Below are positions 49,037 to 59,600 of a stretch of DNA of 64,000 bases, piece after piece. The notes beneath the pieces were generated by a model. It did not search any database and had not been told where the DNA came from. It was given only the letters and a program-made list of their open reading frames with translations. This DNA comes from Mycobacterium sp. EPa45 (lineage in GTDB: Bacteria; Actinomycetota; Actinomycetes; Mycobacteriales; Mycobacteriaceae): positions 2,046,001-2,110,000 of the forward strand of contig NZ_CP011773.1 in NCBI RefSeq assembly GCF_001021385.1. The letters are read 5' to 3'. Position 1 is the first letter of the stretch. Each line of letters starts with the position of its first letter. A program made the translations under genes and the position numbers.

Positions 49037-52000
49037 GTGGGCGCGTCCGGAGACGGGGCGGCATCAGCGCTGGTGTGTGCGTCGTGCCGCGCTGAGCTGC
49101 CGCCGACTTCGCGGTACTGCGGCGAGTGCGGTGCGCCGGTAGCGCCGGCCGGTCAATCGGCTGAGTACAAGCAAGTGACAGTGCTGTTCGCCGACGTGGT
49201 GCATTCGATGGATATTGCGGCAGCGGTCGGTGCTGAGCGACTCCGCGAGATCATGGCTCTCCTCGCCGGCTCGTGCGCTGCGGTGGTTCAGCGTTTCGGC
49301 GGAATGGTGGACAAGTTCACCGGCGACGGAATCATGGCGCTCTTCGGTGCTCCGGTGGCCTTGGAGGACCACGCTGTTCGTGCTTGCCTGGCGGCTTTGG
49401 CCATTCAGGAGGAGTGTCGACGCCTTGCCGTCGGCGTCCGAGCGCGCGACGGCATCGATCTTCGGCTGCGGGTCGGATTGAACTCCGGAGAGGTGATCGC
49501 CGGCGAAATCGGCTCAGGGCCGTTCGGTTACACCGCTGTCGGTGAACAGGTCGGGATGGCGCAGCGGATGGAAACGGCGGCTCCGCCGGGCGGCGTGATG
49601 CTCAGTGCTTCCACCGCCCGACTGGTAGAAAGCACCGCCGTTCTCGGGGACCCCGAGATCGTCCACATCAAAGGCGCGCAACGACCGGTTCGCGGTCGTC
49701 GCCTTCTTCACATGGCCGACCAGCGACCTACCGCAGACTCGACAGGGCCAAGCCTGGTCGGGCGGAACTGGGAGATGGCCGCGATCGAGGGCCTCCTCGA
49801 CGGCGCTGTTCAGCGCGGCCGCGGAGCCGTGGTGGGCGTCGTCGGAGTTCCCGGTATCGGGAAGAGTCGTTTGGTGCGTGATGTGTCGGCCCTCGCCGCC
49901 GCTCGGGGCGTGAGCGCCTATGCCACCTTCTGCGAATCCCATGCCGCGGATGTGCCCTTCCGGGTCGTGGCTCGGCTGCTACGGGCGGCCACCGGCGTGG
50001 AGGGGATGGACGGTGCCGACGCCCGCGCGCGGATAAGGGCTCAGATCCGTGACGCCGAGCCTGAAGACTTGCTGCTGTTCGACGACCTGCTCGGAATTGC
50101 CGATGGCGACGTGGCACTACCCAAGATCGACCCGGATGCCCGTCGGCGGCGCCTGACCAGACTGGTCAATGCCGCGTCGCTTGCCCGTCAGACGCCGGCC
50201 ATCTACATCCTCGAGGACGCGCACTGGATCGACGGGGTCAGCGAGTCGATGCTGGCGGACTTTCTCGCGGTGATACCCCAGACCCGCTCGCTGATGGTGA
50301 TCACGTATCGACCTGAGTACCGGGGAGCGCTCGCGAGACCGCGTGGAGCACACACGATCGCCCTCGAGCCGCTGAGCGGTCCGGAATCCGCGTTACTCAT
50401 CGATGAGCTGCTTGGACCGCATGAATCTGTTGCAGGCCTTGGCGATACGATCTCGCAACGGGCGGCGGGAAACCCGTTCTTCGCCATCGAGATGGTCCGT
50501 GAGTTGGCTGACCGCGGTGTGCTGGAGGGTAGCCGGGGCAACTACTTATCGACCGCAGAGGCCGCGCAGGTGGAAGTGCCCGCGACCGTGCAGGCGACGA
50601 TCACCGCTCGTATCGATCGTCTTGAGCCAAAAGCCAAGCGCGCGTTGAGGACAGCGGCGGTAGCGGGATTGCGATTCAACAGCACCATGGTGGACGCGCT
50701 TGGAATCCAGCCAGAGATCGGGGAACTGGTTTCCGCAGAGTTCATCGATCAGGTCACTTATACCGGTCAACCGGAATACGTGTTCCATCATCCACTCGTT
50801 CGGTCAGTGGCGTACGAGTCGATGCTCAAGTCCGATCGGGCCGACGTTCACCGCAGAGTGGCTCGTGCGATCGAATCGGGAGACCAGGCGGTCGTCGACG
50901 AGAATGCAGCGCTGATCGCAGAACATCTTGAGGCAGCGGGTGAATCGAGCAGTGCCTTCGGCTGGCACATGCGTGCGGCGAGGTGGGCGACCAGCCGTGA
51001 CATCGCTGCCGCGCGGCTGGGTTGGGAGCGTGCGCGGGCGATCGCCGACGCGTTACCCGAGGAGGTGACCGATCGGACAGCTATGCGGATCGCGCCCCGA
51101 ACCATGTTGTGCGCGACGGCTTATCGCGTTCATGCGAACGCGGCCGGTGAGGATTTTCAGGAGCTGCGCCGACTGTCTGACGAGACCGCGGACAAGTCTT
51201 CGCTGGCGATCGCGATGGCCGGGCTGGTGATGGAGCACGTGTACCAGGGACGGGTCCGGGACGGGTCGCGGCTGGCGTCCGAAGCGATGGCACTCATCGA
51301 ATCGATCGGCGATGAAACGCTGACGGTGGGGCTTTCGTTTCCGTCGATCTACGCCAAGATCGAAAGTGCCGAATACGGTGACGTTCTCAGATGGTCGCAG
51401 CAGCTCATCGATCTTGCCGGAGGTGATCCGACCAAGGGCAACATCATCTTCGGGTCTCCTCTGGCGCTCGCGTTGGCGTCGCGCGCGGTGGCCCGGTATT
51501 GCCTGGGTCTTGGTGAATGGGCTGGGGACGTGGCGCAGGGCATCGCCATGGCCCGCAATGCGGATCCGCTGACCTACGCCGCGGTGGTCGCGTGGTGTTA
51601 CTTTCCGGGAATACCTTTTGGCGCACTGGATCCCGATGATCATGCGCTCGATCAGATCGGAGACGCGCTCCGGATCGCCGAGCGATCCGGAAACAACATG
51701 GCGTTGGCTTTCGGCAGGCTGGCTCTCGGTGTCGCACTGGTGCATCGAGATTCGACTACCGAGCGTGACGAGGGCCTGCACCTTCTCGCGGAAGTCAGCG
51801 ACGTTTTCCTGCGCGACCAGCACAATCTTGGCGACCGACCGCTGGTCAACGCGTACGTGGCGCGAGAGATGGCACGGCGCGGAAATGTCGACGCGGCCCT
51901 CTCGCTGTCGAAAGCCACCATTGAGCAACTCGATGCCGAAGGACGGCTGACGGGTTGGGGCGTTCCTGCAACCGGTGTCCTGGTTGAGATGTTGCTTGAC

Positions 52001-52294
52001 CGCGGAAGCCCGGCCGACCTGCGTGAAGCCGAGGCCGCCGTCGAAAGGCTGGCCAGCGCACCAGCCGATCACACGCTGGTGATGCGTGACATCTGGCTGC
52101 TACGACTGCGGGCTCTTCTGGCCCGGGCCAACGGTGATGAGACCGCCTTCCGCGCGTGCTGGGACCGTTACCGCGACGCTGCAACATCCGTGGAGCTTCA
52201 CGGGCATATCGCATGGGCACACGCGATGGTGGATCGGCCGCCGTACCCGAGACGTTGTGCACTTCGCGACAATAACCCCGGTGAGGTCCCATAG
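49037..52294 (+). CDS. zinc ribbon-cyclase-AAA ATPase protein, copy 1
   Basis: A 1085-aa protein. Zinc ribbon C14-x-x-C17...C28-x-x-C31; class III cyclase domain ~44-225; AAA/STAND-type ATPase ~235-560 with Walker A GVPGIGKSR (~270-278) and Walker B YILEDAHW (~390); a long helical, TPR-like C-terminus. The cyclase metal residues D53 and D97 are present and K93 (VDKFTGDG) is the purine-selecting Lys. But the second purine residue is T166, and the transition-state Asn is G173 (VGMAQR), so activity on ATP is doubtful. Signal-responsive regulator or weak cyclase are both possible. First of three paralogues. Confidence 0.8.
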   Translation: MGASGDGAASALVCASCRAELPPTSRYCGECGAPVAPAGQSAEYKQVTVLFADVVHSMDIAAAVGAERLREIMALLAGSCAAVVQRFGGMVDKFTGDGIMALFGAPVALEDHAVRACLAALAIQEECRRLAVGVRARDGIDLRLRVGLNSGEVIAGEIGSGPFGYTAVGEQVGMAQRMETAAPPGGVMLSASTARLVESTAVLGDPEIVHIKGAQRPVRGRRLLHMADQRPTADSTGPSLVGRNWEMAAIEGLLDGAVQRGRGAVVGVVGVPGIGKSRLVRDVSALAAARGVSAYATFCESHAADVPFRVVARLLRAATGVEGMDGADARARIRAQIRDAEPEDLLLFDDLLGIADGDVALPKIDPDARRRRLTRLVNAASLARQTPAIYILEDAHWIDGVSESMLADFLAVIPQTRSLMVITYRPEYRGALARPRGAHTIALEPLSGPESALLIDELLGPHESVAGLGDTISQRAAGNPFFAIEMVRELADRGVLEGSRGNYLSTAEAAQVEVPATVQATITARIDRLEPKAKRALRTAAVAGLRFNSTMVDALGIQPEIGELVSAEFIDQVTYTGQPEYVFHHPLVRSVAYESMLKSDRADVHRRVARAIESGDQAVVDENAALIAEHLEAAGESSSAFGWHMRAARWATSRDIAAARLGWERARAIADALPEEVTDRTAMRIAPRTMLCATAYRVHANAAGEDFQELRRLSDETADKSSLAIAMAGLVMEHVYQGRVRDGSRLASEAMALIESIGDETLTVGLSFPSIYAKIESAEYGDVLRWSQQLIDLAGGDPTKGNIIFGSPLALALASRAVARYCLGLGEWAGDVAQGIAMARNADPLTYAAVVAWCYFPGIPFGALDPDDHALDQIGDALRIAERSGNNMALAFGRLALGVALVHRDSTTERDEGLHLLAEVSDVFLRDQHNLGDRPLVNAYVAREMARRGNVDAALSLSKATIEQLDAEGRLTGWGVPATGVLVEMLLDRGSPADLREAEAAVERLASAPADHTLVMRDIWLLRLRALLARANGDETAFRACWDRYRDAATSVELHGHIAWAHAMVDRPPYPRRCALRDNNPGEVP

Positions 52295-52327
52295 TCCGGT
52301 GAGCGTTCCCCCGTAGGCGCTCCGCCA

Positions 52328-53173
52328 CTAGCCGGCCAGGTTGAAACGCCCTTGGCTACCGTAGATCGCCAGCGAGATCAGCAACGTCACCGAGACAAGC
52401 ACGACCAGTGAGGTTCGAACCGCGTCACCCGTCGCGACGCCGACACCCGAGGGGCCTCCGGAAGCGAAGTAGCCAAAGTAGGTGTGAATTAACAAGATCG
52501 CCAGCGCCATGAGGATGGCCTGAACGAACGACCACAGCAGGTCCATCGGGTTGAGGAACGTCGAGAAGTAGTGGTCGTACAGCCCGCCGGACTGACCGAG
52601 CAGCATGACGGTGGTGTAGCGGCTGGCGAGGAACGACAGGATGACCGCGATCGAATACAGCGGTGCGATCGACACCATCCCGGCAACGATCCTGGTGCTC
52701 ACCAGAAACGTCAGCGGGGGGATGGCCATGGACTCGAGTGCGTCGATCTCCTGGTTGACGCGCATCGCGCCCAGCTGGGCGGTCACGCCGGCGCCGAATG
52801 TGGCGGCCAGCCCGATCCCGGCGACGACCGGTGCCGAAATGCGGACGTTGATGAAGGCCGCCAGGAATCCGGTCAGCGCCTCGATGCCGATGTCGCCGAG
52901 CGAGCTGTAGCCCTGAACCGCCAACGTGCCACCGGTGGCGACAGTGAGAAATCCGACGACCACCAAAGTGCCGCCGATCATCGCCAACACCCCTGCGCCC
53001 ATGCTGATCTCCGCGATCAGGCGGACGATCTCGGTGCGGTAATAGCGCAGTGCGTTCGGGATGCCCGCGATCGCCTTGGCGTAGAACAATGTCTGATCGC
53101 CGATCCGGCCCAGCACGTACCACGGGCGCTCCGCCGCGCGGGTCACCCGGGGAAAGACGGCCCTATGGGTCAT
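52328..53173 (-). CDS. orphan YrbEB/MlaE-type ABC permease
   Basis: A 281-aa membrane protein from ATG 53173 (MTHRAVFPRVTRAAERPWYV); ATG 53194 is possible. EIVRLIAEISMGAGVLAMIG, an EIDALESMAIPPLTFLVSTR stretch and GQSGGLYDHYF are hallmarks of the YrbEB subunit of Mce lipid importers. Normally yrbEA, yrbEB and mce genes are contiguous; here it stands alone, inverted between cyclase copies 1 and 2. It may work with subunits encoded elsewhere. Confidence 0.85.
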   Translation of the reverse strand: MTHRAVFPRVTRAAERPWYVLGRIGDQTLFYAKAIAGIPNALRYYRTEIVRLIAEISMGAGVLAMIGGTLVVVGFLTVATGGTLAVQGYSSLGDIGIEALTGFLAAFINVRISAPVVAGIGLAATFGAGVTAQLGAMRVNQEIDALESMAIPPLTFLVSTRIVAGMVSIAPLYSIAVILSFLASRYTTVMLLGQSGGLYDHYFSTFLNPMDLLWSFVQAILMALAILLIHTYFGYFASGGPSGVGVATGDAVRTSLVVLVSVTLLISLAIYGSQGRFNLAG

Positions 53174-53382
53174 GTACGTTCCCACTTCACCCATTCAACG
53201 TCCGCGTCGTCGTGACGCCGCCGTAGGGTCGTTCGTCCCGGGTATCGACACCTAAAGGCTTCAGTCCATGGGACCGATGCGTTGAGCGGGCGTTTCAAGA
53301 CTGTCCGCGCGCCCGCGCCGGATGGCCGGCGAGGGTCAAGATAATTTCGCCGAACCCGCCGACCGCCACTGAGCGGTGATGA

Positions 53383-53394
53383 CACGATGTGGGC
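53383..53394 (+). promoter_or_regulatory. leaderless -10 of cyclase-ATPase copy 2
   Basis: CACGAT (53383-53388), 6 nt, GTG 53395; this fixes the start at 53395 rather than GTG 53389. Confidence 0.45.
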
Positions 53395-56300
53395 GTGGGC
53401 GCGTCGGGGGACGGTCGCGATGATCAGGCGGCAGCGGGGCTGTCGTGTCATTCGTGCGGCACCGAGCTGTCGCTGAACTCGAACTTCTGCAGTGCGTGCG
53501 GTGCACCGGTGACGACGGTGAGTCGGTCCGCGGAGTACAAACAGGTGACGGTGCTCTTCGCCGACGTGGTGCGCTCGATGCACATCGCGGCCGTGGTCGA
53601 TATCGAGCGGCTGCGCGAGATCATGACCGAGCTCGTCGAACTTTCGGCGGCGGTGACGCGTCGCTACGGCGGCACCGTGGACTTCACCGGCGACGGCATC
53701 ATGGCGGTCTTCGGCGCTCCTATCTCCTTCGAGGATCACGCAACGCGGGCGTGCCGGGCCGCACTGGACATTCATCGCGCCATCGCAGATTTGGCCCAGG
53801 ACGTCTCGCTCCGCGATGGTGTCGACCTTCAGCTCCGGGTCGGACTGAATTCGGGCCAGGTCATCGCCGGCGAGATTGGTAGTGCGGCAACGGGATATAC
53901 CGCCGTCGGCGAGCAGGTAGGCATGGCCCAGCGGATGGAGTCCGTAGCTTCTGCCGGTGGGGTGATGCTCAGCGCGTCGACCGCCCGACTGGTGCAGGAT
54001 TACGCCCGGCTCGGTGAACCGGAGCTGGTCACCATCAAGGGCAGCGACCGCCCGGTGACCGCCTACCGGTTGCTGGGGCTGCCGGACGGGGTTCGCCCCG
54101 CCGCGCGCATCGAGTCGGCTCTGGTCGGGCGGCGGGTGGAATTGACCTATTCCTCGGCCGTGCTGGACCGAGCAATGGAAGGCCGCGGCGCGATTGTCGC
54201 GGTGGTCGGATCGCCGGGCATCGGCAAGAGTCGCTTGGCCCGTGAGGTGTCCGCGCTAGCTGCCGCGCGGGGGGTCGAGGTGGTCACCGCCTACTGCGAG
54301 TCTCACACGGCCGACATCCCTTTCCACGCCGTGGCCCGGCTGCTGAGGGCTGCGTTCGGGATCACCGGCCTCGATAATCCGTCGGCCCGGGCGCGGCTGC
54401 GCCACCAGGCCGTCGACGCCGATCCCGACGATATGGTGCTCCTCGAGGATCTGCTGGGTATCACCGATTCCGCGGCGGTGCTGCCCAAGATCGACCCGGA
54501 TGCCCGACGACGACGGTTGACCACGTTGGTCAACGCCACCTGGCTGACCCGAGGGTCGCCGACGGTGTACATCATCGAGGACGCCCACTGGATGGACGAA
54601 GTCAGCGAATCGATGTTGGCTGACTTTCTGTCGGTGACGACGCAGGCTCCTGCGCTGGTGTTGATCACCTACCGCCCCGAGTATGACGGCGCCTTGCGTC
54701 GGCTACCCGGAGCCCAAGGCCTCACCCTGGCACCGCTGACTGAATCGGAAACGGGTGAATTGGTCGCTGGGTTGCTAGGGCTCGATCCCTCGGTCGCAGA
54801 CGTGACCGCACTGATTACCAAGAAGGCGGCGGGAAATCCGTTCTTCGCCGAGGAGATGGTGCGAGATCTGGCTGAGCGCGGGATTCTCGGTGGCTACCGT
54901 GGCGCCTATGCCGCGACGGTCGGTACCGCTGAGGTGACCTTGCCCGCCACCGTGCAGGCCACCATCGCCGCCCGCATCGATCGACTGGCCCCGACAGCGA
55001 AGCGCGCTTTACATGCGGCGGCTGTTGTAGGTGCGAAATTCGATCGAGACATGTTGGCGGCGTTAGGTGTTGACCCAGCAGTCGACAGTTTGGTGGGCGG
55101 TCAGTTCGTTGATCAGATCGATGCACCCTCACCCGCATATGTCTTTCACCACCCGCTGATCCGCACCGTCGCCTATGAATCGCAGCTGAAATCGGACCGC
55201 GCCGAGCTCCATCGCAAGCTCGCCGCGGCGATTCAAGAACGCGACCCGGTCGCGGCCGACGAGAATGCCGCGTTGACGGCCGAGCACCTCGAGGCGGCCG
55301 GTGATTTGGTGGCAGCCTTCGAGTGGCACATGCGCTCGGGGGCTTGGTCGTCCAACCGCGATATCGGCGCCGCGCGCGCGAGCTGGACGCGGGCTCTATC
55401 GGTCGCGGACCGTCTGCCCGACGTTGAATCCAGCCGTATTACGAGGCAGATAGCCGCGCGAACTCTCCTGTGCTCCAGCGCTTGGCGCGCCGGTGGCACG
55501 ATTGCCGAGGCAGGGTTCGACCAACTGCGTGAGTTGTGTGGTGTCGCGGGCGACGAGCGGTCATTGGCGATCGGCATGGCGGGATATCTTATGAAACGAG
55601 CCTTCCACGGAGAGTTCATCGAATCATCGCGATTAGCGTCGGAGTTTGCGGCCATCCTCGAGTCCATCGGTGATCCGTCGATGACCGTGGGATTGCTTTT
55701 CGCCTGCATTGTCGCCAAGTGGGAAACAGGCGAGATGATCGAAGCGACGCGCCTGGCGGACCGCGCCTTGCAACTCGCCGACGGTGATCCCACGATGGGC
55801 AACATCATTGTCGGATCGCCGCTTGCGGTAACCCGCGCGATGCGCGGCATCGCGAAAAGCGCTCTGGGACAGCCCGGGTGGCGCGAGGATTTCGACGTCG
55901 CAATCGAGATTGCACGCGGATTAGATCCGCTTTCCCGGGTGCTCACCAGCTTGTTCCGCGGAATATCCATGGCATACGGCGCACTGCTGCCCGATGAGGA
56001 AATGCTGAACGACAGCGCTGTGGTCCTCCGCGTCGCCGAGCAGTCCGGAGATGACTTCACACTGGCCAACGCCCGGCTGGCGCGCGCGTTCATGCTCATG
56101 CTTCTCGACGACGAGCAGCAGCGCACGCAGGGCTTGGAGTACCTTGCGGTCATCCGCGAGGCGGCCCTCGCCCACAGGTTCACCGTGTCGGCGCTGTGGT
56201 TTCACGACATCAGCCTTGCCTCCGAGAAGGCCCGATCCGGGCAGCTGGATGAAGCAATCGCCCTAGCCGACGAGGCAGTTGACGCGGTGCTCTGCTCCGG

Positions 56301-56589
56301 CGAGAAGTTATGGCCGGGACTGGCAACCACCGTCTTGGTGGAGGCTCTTCTGCTCCGGGGGACAGATGAGGATGTGATGCGAGCCGAGGCTGCCATTGAC
56401 CGGCTCGAAGGTGTCCCCACCGATCCGGGATTCGTTTTGCACGAACTGCCCATCTTGCGGCTGCGGGCACTTCTAGCCTGTGCCCGGGATGACGTGGAGG
56501 CCTATCGGGAGTACCGGGATCGCTACCGTGCCATGGCCACCGACTTGGGCTTTGAGGGACACATCAAATTCGCCGCGACGATGACATGA
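53395..56589 (+). CDS. zinc ribbon-cyclase-AAA ATPase protein, copy 2
   Basis: A 1064-aa paralogue of the 49037 gene with the same order: zinc ribbon (CHSCGTELS...CSACGAP), cyclase-like domain, AAA ATPase (GSPGIGKSR; YIIEDAHWMDE) and helical tail. In the cyclase domain the metal Asp residues remain (LFADVV, FTGDG), but VDKFTGDG has become VDFTGDG: the Lys codon is deleted. The Asn position is Gly and the Asp position Thr, as in copy 1. Cyclase activity is therefore unlikely; the domain may now act in binding or regulation of the ATPase. Divergent from the YrbEB gene. Confidence 0.8.
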   Translation: MGASGDGRDDQAAAGLSCHSCGTELSLNSNFCSACGAPVTTVSRSAEYKQVTVLFADVVRSMHIAAVVDIERLREIMTELVELSAAVTRRYGGTVDFTGDGIMAVFGAPISFEDHATRACRAALDIHRAIADLAQDVSLRDGVDLQLRVGLNSGQVIAGEIGSAATGYTAVGEQVGMAQRMESVASAGGVMLSASTARLVQDYARLGEPELVTIKGSDRPVTAYRLLGLPDGVRPAARIESALVGRRVELTYSSAVLDRAMEGRGAIVAVVGSPGIGKSRLAREVSALAAARGVEVVTAYCESHTADIPFHAVARLLRAAFGITGLDNPSARARLRHQAVDADPDDMVLLEDLLGITDSAAVLPKIDPDARRRRLTTLVNATWLTRGSPTVYIIEDAHWMDEVSESMLADFLSVTTQAPALVLITYRPEYDGALRRLPGAQGLTLAPLTESETGELVAGLLGLDPSVADVTALITKKAAGNPFFAEEMVRDLAERGILGGYRGAYAATVGTAEVTLPATVQATIAARIDRLAPTAKRALHAAAVVGAKFDRDMLAALGVDPAVDSLVGGQFVDQIDAPSPAYVFHHPLIRTVAYESQLKSDRAELHRKLAAAIQERDPVAADENAALTAEHLEAAGDLVAAFEWHMRSGAWSSNRDIGAARASWTRALSVADRLPDVESSRITRQIAARTLLCSSAWRAGGTIAEAGFDQLRELCGVAGDERSLAIGMAGYLMKRAFHGEFIESSRLASEFAAILESIGDPSMTVGLLFACIVAKWETGEMIEATRLADRALQLADGDPTMGNIIVGSPLAVTRAMRGIAKSALGQPGWREDFDVAIEIARGLDPLSRVLTSLFRGISMAYGALLPDEEMLNDSAVVLRVAEQSGDDFTLANARLARAFMLMLLDDEQQRTQGLEYLAVIREAALAHRFTVSALWFHDISLASEKARSGQLDEAIALADEAVDAVLCSGEKLWPGLATTVLVEALLLRGTDEDVMRAEAAIDRLEGVPTDPGFVLHELPILRLRALLACARDDVEAYREYRDRYRAMATDLGFEGHIKFAATMT

Positions 56590-56604
56590 GCGCCGCCGCG
56601 GTGA

Positions 56605-56616
56605 CACCATAGTCGT
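56605..56616 (+). promoter_or_regulatory. leaderless -10 of cyclase-ATPase copy 3
   Basis: CACCAT (56605-56610), 6 nt, GTG 56617, within the 27-nt gap after copy 2, so copy 3 can be transcribed on its own. Confidence 0.45.
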
Positions 56617-59600
56617 GTGGACACGTCGGGGGACGGCCGCGATGCGCAACTCTTGGCGCTGTCGTGTGGGTCCTGTGGCGCTCGGCTCCCGCTGAACTCG
56701 AACTTCTGCAATGCGTGTGGCGCGCGAGTCACCGTCGGTCCGTCGGCGGAGTACAAGCAGGTGACGGTCTTGGTTGCCGACGTCGTGCGCTCGATGGACA
56801 TCGCGGCCGCCGTGGACATGGAGCGATTACGGGCGATCATGACCGAACTGCTCGAATGCGCGGCAGCGCTGGTGCACCGGTACGGCGGGACCGTGGAATA
56901 CACCGGGGACGGGATCATGGCGCTGTTCGGTGCTCCAATTGCGCTAGAGGATCACGCATTTCGAGCCTGCGTGGCGGCCTTGGCGATCCAGAACGAGGCA
57001 GCCCGGTTGGCAGCCGAGGTGCAACGGACCGACAAGGTGGCGTTGCAATTGCGGGTGGGGCTCAACTCGGGCCGGGTCATCGCCGGCGAAATCGGTTCGG
57101 GGACGCTCGGGTACCACGCCACCGGCGGGCACGTCGGGATGGCGCAGCGGATGGAGTCGGTGGCACCTGCGGGTGAGGTGATGCTTTCGGAGTCGACCGC
57201 ACGCCTTGTCGAGCACCTCGTGCTTCTCGCCGAGCCGGAGCGTCTACGTATCAAGGGGTCTGACCGGCCGGTGCCCGCCTACCGGCTGAAAGGCGTCGGC
57301 CCGCGCAAGGGCTCCAACCGGCGCACGGAGGCACGGCTGGTCGGGCGGCGGTGGGAGCTGGCGGTGCTCGAAGCCATCCTGGAGCGCGCTGTCGAGGGCC
57401 GCGGTGACGTCGTGAATGTGGTGGGACCGCCAGGTATCGGAAAGAGCCGGGTGGCCCGTGAGGCCGCGGCTCTGGCCACCGGCCGGGGGGTTGACGTGTT
57501 CTGGACGTTCTGTGAATCCCACGCCGTTGACATCCCCTTCCGTGCTGTTGCCCAACTGCTTCGCGCCCGCACCGGCGTGGCCGACCTCGTCGGCAGTGCC
57601 GCCCGTGGTCGGCTCCGGGAACACTTCGCGGCTGCCGACCCGCAGGATCTCCTGTTGCTCGACGACCTGCTCGGTATCGCCGATTCCGCTGTGACGCCGC
57701 CCCCGATCAACCCCGATGCGCGACGGCGTCGGCTGACCGCGTTGATCAACGCGACGTCGCTGGCGCGCACGACGCCGGCGTTGTTGATCATCGAGGACGC
57801 GCAGTGGATCGACACCGCCAGCGAGTCGATGCTGACCGACTTCCTCACCGTCATCCCACGCACGCCGTCAATGGTGCTGGTAACGGCTCGCCCGGAATAT
57901 CAGGGAGCGCTGCGACGGGTCACTGGTGCCCAGACAATAGCTCTCGGCACACTGGATAATTCGGACATCGCGACGTTGATCCAAGAGTTACTCGGCTCGG
58001 ATCCGTCGGTCGGCGAGCTGACGACGATCATTGCCGAACGGGCCGACGGGAATCCGTTCTTCGCCGAGGAGATGGTTCGCGAGTTGGCCCAGCGCGGCGC
58101 GCTGGCCGGCCGGCGCGGTGCCTATACCTGCGAAGCAGATGTCGCAGAGGTCAAGGTGCCGGCCACGGTGCAGGCTGCGATCGAGGCGCGCATCGATCGG
58201 CTGACGGCCCCGGCGAAGCGGACGCTGACCGCCGCGTCGGTGATCGGAGCCCGCTTCGGCGCAGAGCTGCTGCCTGCGCTGGGCGTCGATCCGGCATTCG
58301 ACGAGTTGCTGGGCGCGGAACTCATTGACCAAGTCGGGTTCAGCTCCAGAGTCGAATTCGCCTTCCGGCATCCACTGATCCGTGCCGTGGCTTATGAATC
58401 ACAGTTGAAATCCGATCGGGCCCAATGGCATCGGCGCTTGGCCGCCGCGATAGAGCGCGTGGCGCACAGGTCCGACGAGAACGGGGCGCTGATCGCCGAA
58501 CACCTCGAAGCGGCAGGGGAGTTGCACAAGGCATACGAGTGGCACATGCGTGCCGGTGCGTGGTCCACCAACCGCGATCTGGCCGCAGCCCGGGTCAGCT
58601 GGGAGCGCGCCTGCCGCATCGCGGACGCGCTGCCCGCGGACGACCCGGGTGCCCTGTCGATGCGCATCGCCCCGCGCACGATGCTGTGTGCCACCGACCT
58701 GCACGCGCGGACGGCTCACGACGGTCAGAGGCGCTTTGCGGAGTTGCGAGATCTGTGCAACGCCGCGGGGGACAAGGTGTCGTTGGCCATCGGCATGAGC
58801 AGTCCCGGGACGGCTCTCTGCTACGCCGGGCGACACCGCGAGGCGGCCAAGATGGCATCCGAACAGATGGCACTCCTCGAATCGATCGGGGACGCTGACG
58901 CGATGATGGCACTGGCCGGTCTTGCATTTGTAAATTGGGGCGGCGTAGCCGAATTCGGTCAGATCATGCTCTGGTCGCAGAAGATCATCGGTTTGGCGGA
59001 CGGCGATCCCACCAAAGGTGCCGGCTTCGGAGTCGGGTCGCCACTCGCGATCGCGTTGGCCTATCGGGGTACCGCGCGGTGGTGGCTTGGTCGTGCGGGC
59101 TGGCGCCAAGATCTCTTCGACGCGGTCGCGATGGCCGAACGCAGCAACCCGGAAACCCTCGCCGGCACCATCGCGTGGACCTACGGTTTCGCGGTGCAGT
59201 ACGGCGTTCTTCGGGCGGATGAGTCCGTGCTCCGGGCGAGCGAAGCTGCGCTGCAGACCGCGCGAACGGCCAGCACCGACCGCGCCATGGGCTTGACCGG
59301 ATACACATTGGCCGTCGGGTTGCTGAACCAAGACGACGCGGTGGACCGTCAACGCGGGCTGACGTTGATGCAGCAGACACGGGAGATGTGGCTGAGCAAG
59401 CGAGCGTTCTTTCTCATCCCGGTCACCGACGTGTGGACGGCCCGGGAAATGGCCAGACGCGGAGAGCTCGATGAGTCCATCGACGTGATACGCGAAGCTG
59501 CCACCGAACTTCGCCGGATGCAGAACGTGTTCTATGGGTTCTGGGCCACTGGAGTTTTGGTGCAGACACTGCTGGAGCGTGGAGCCGATGACGACCTGGA

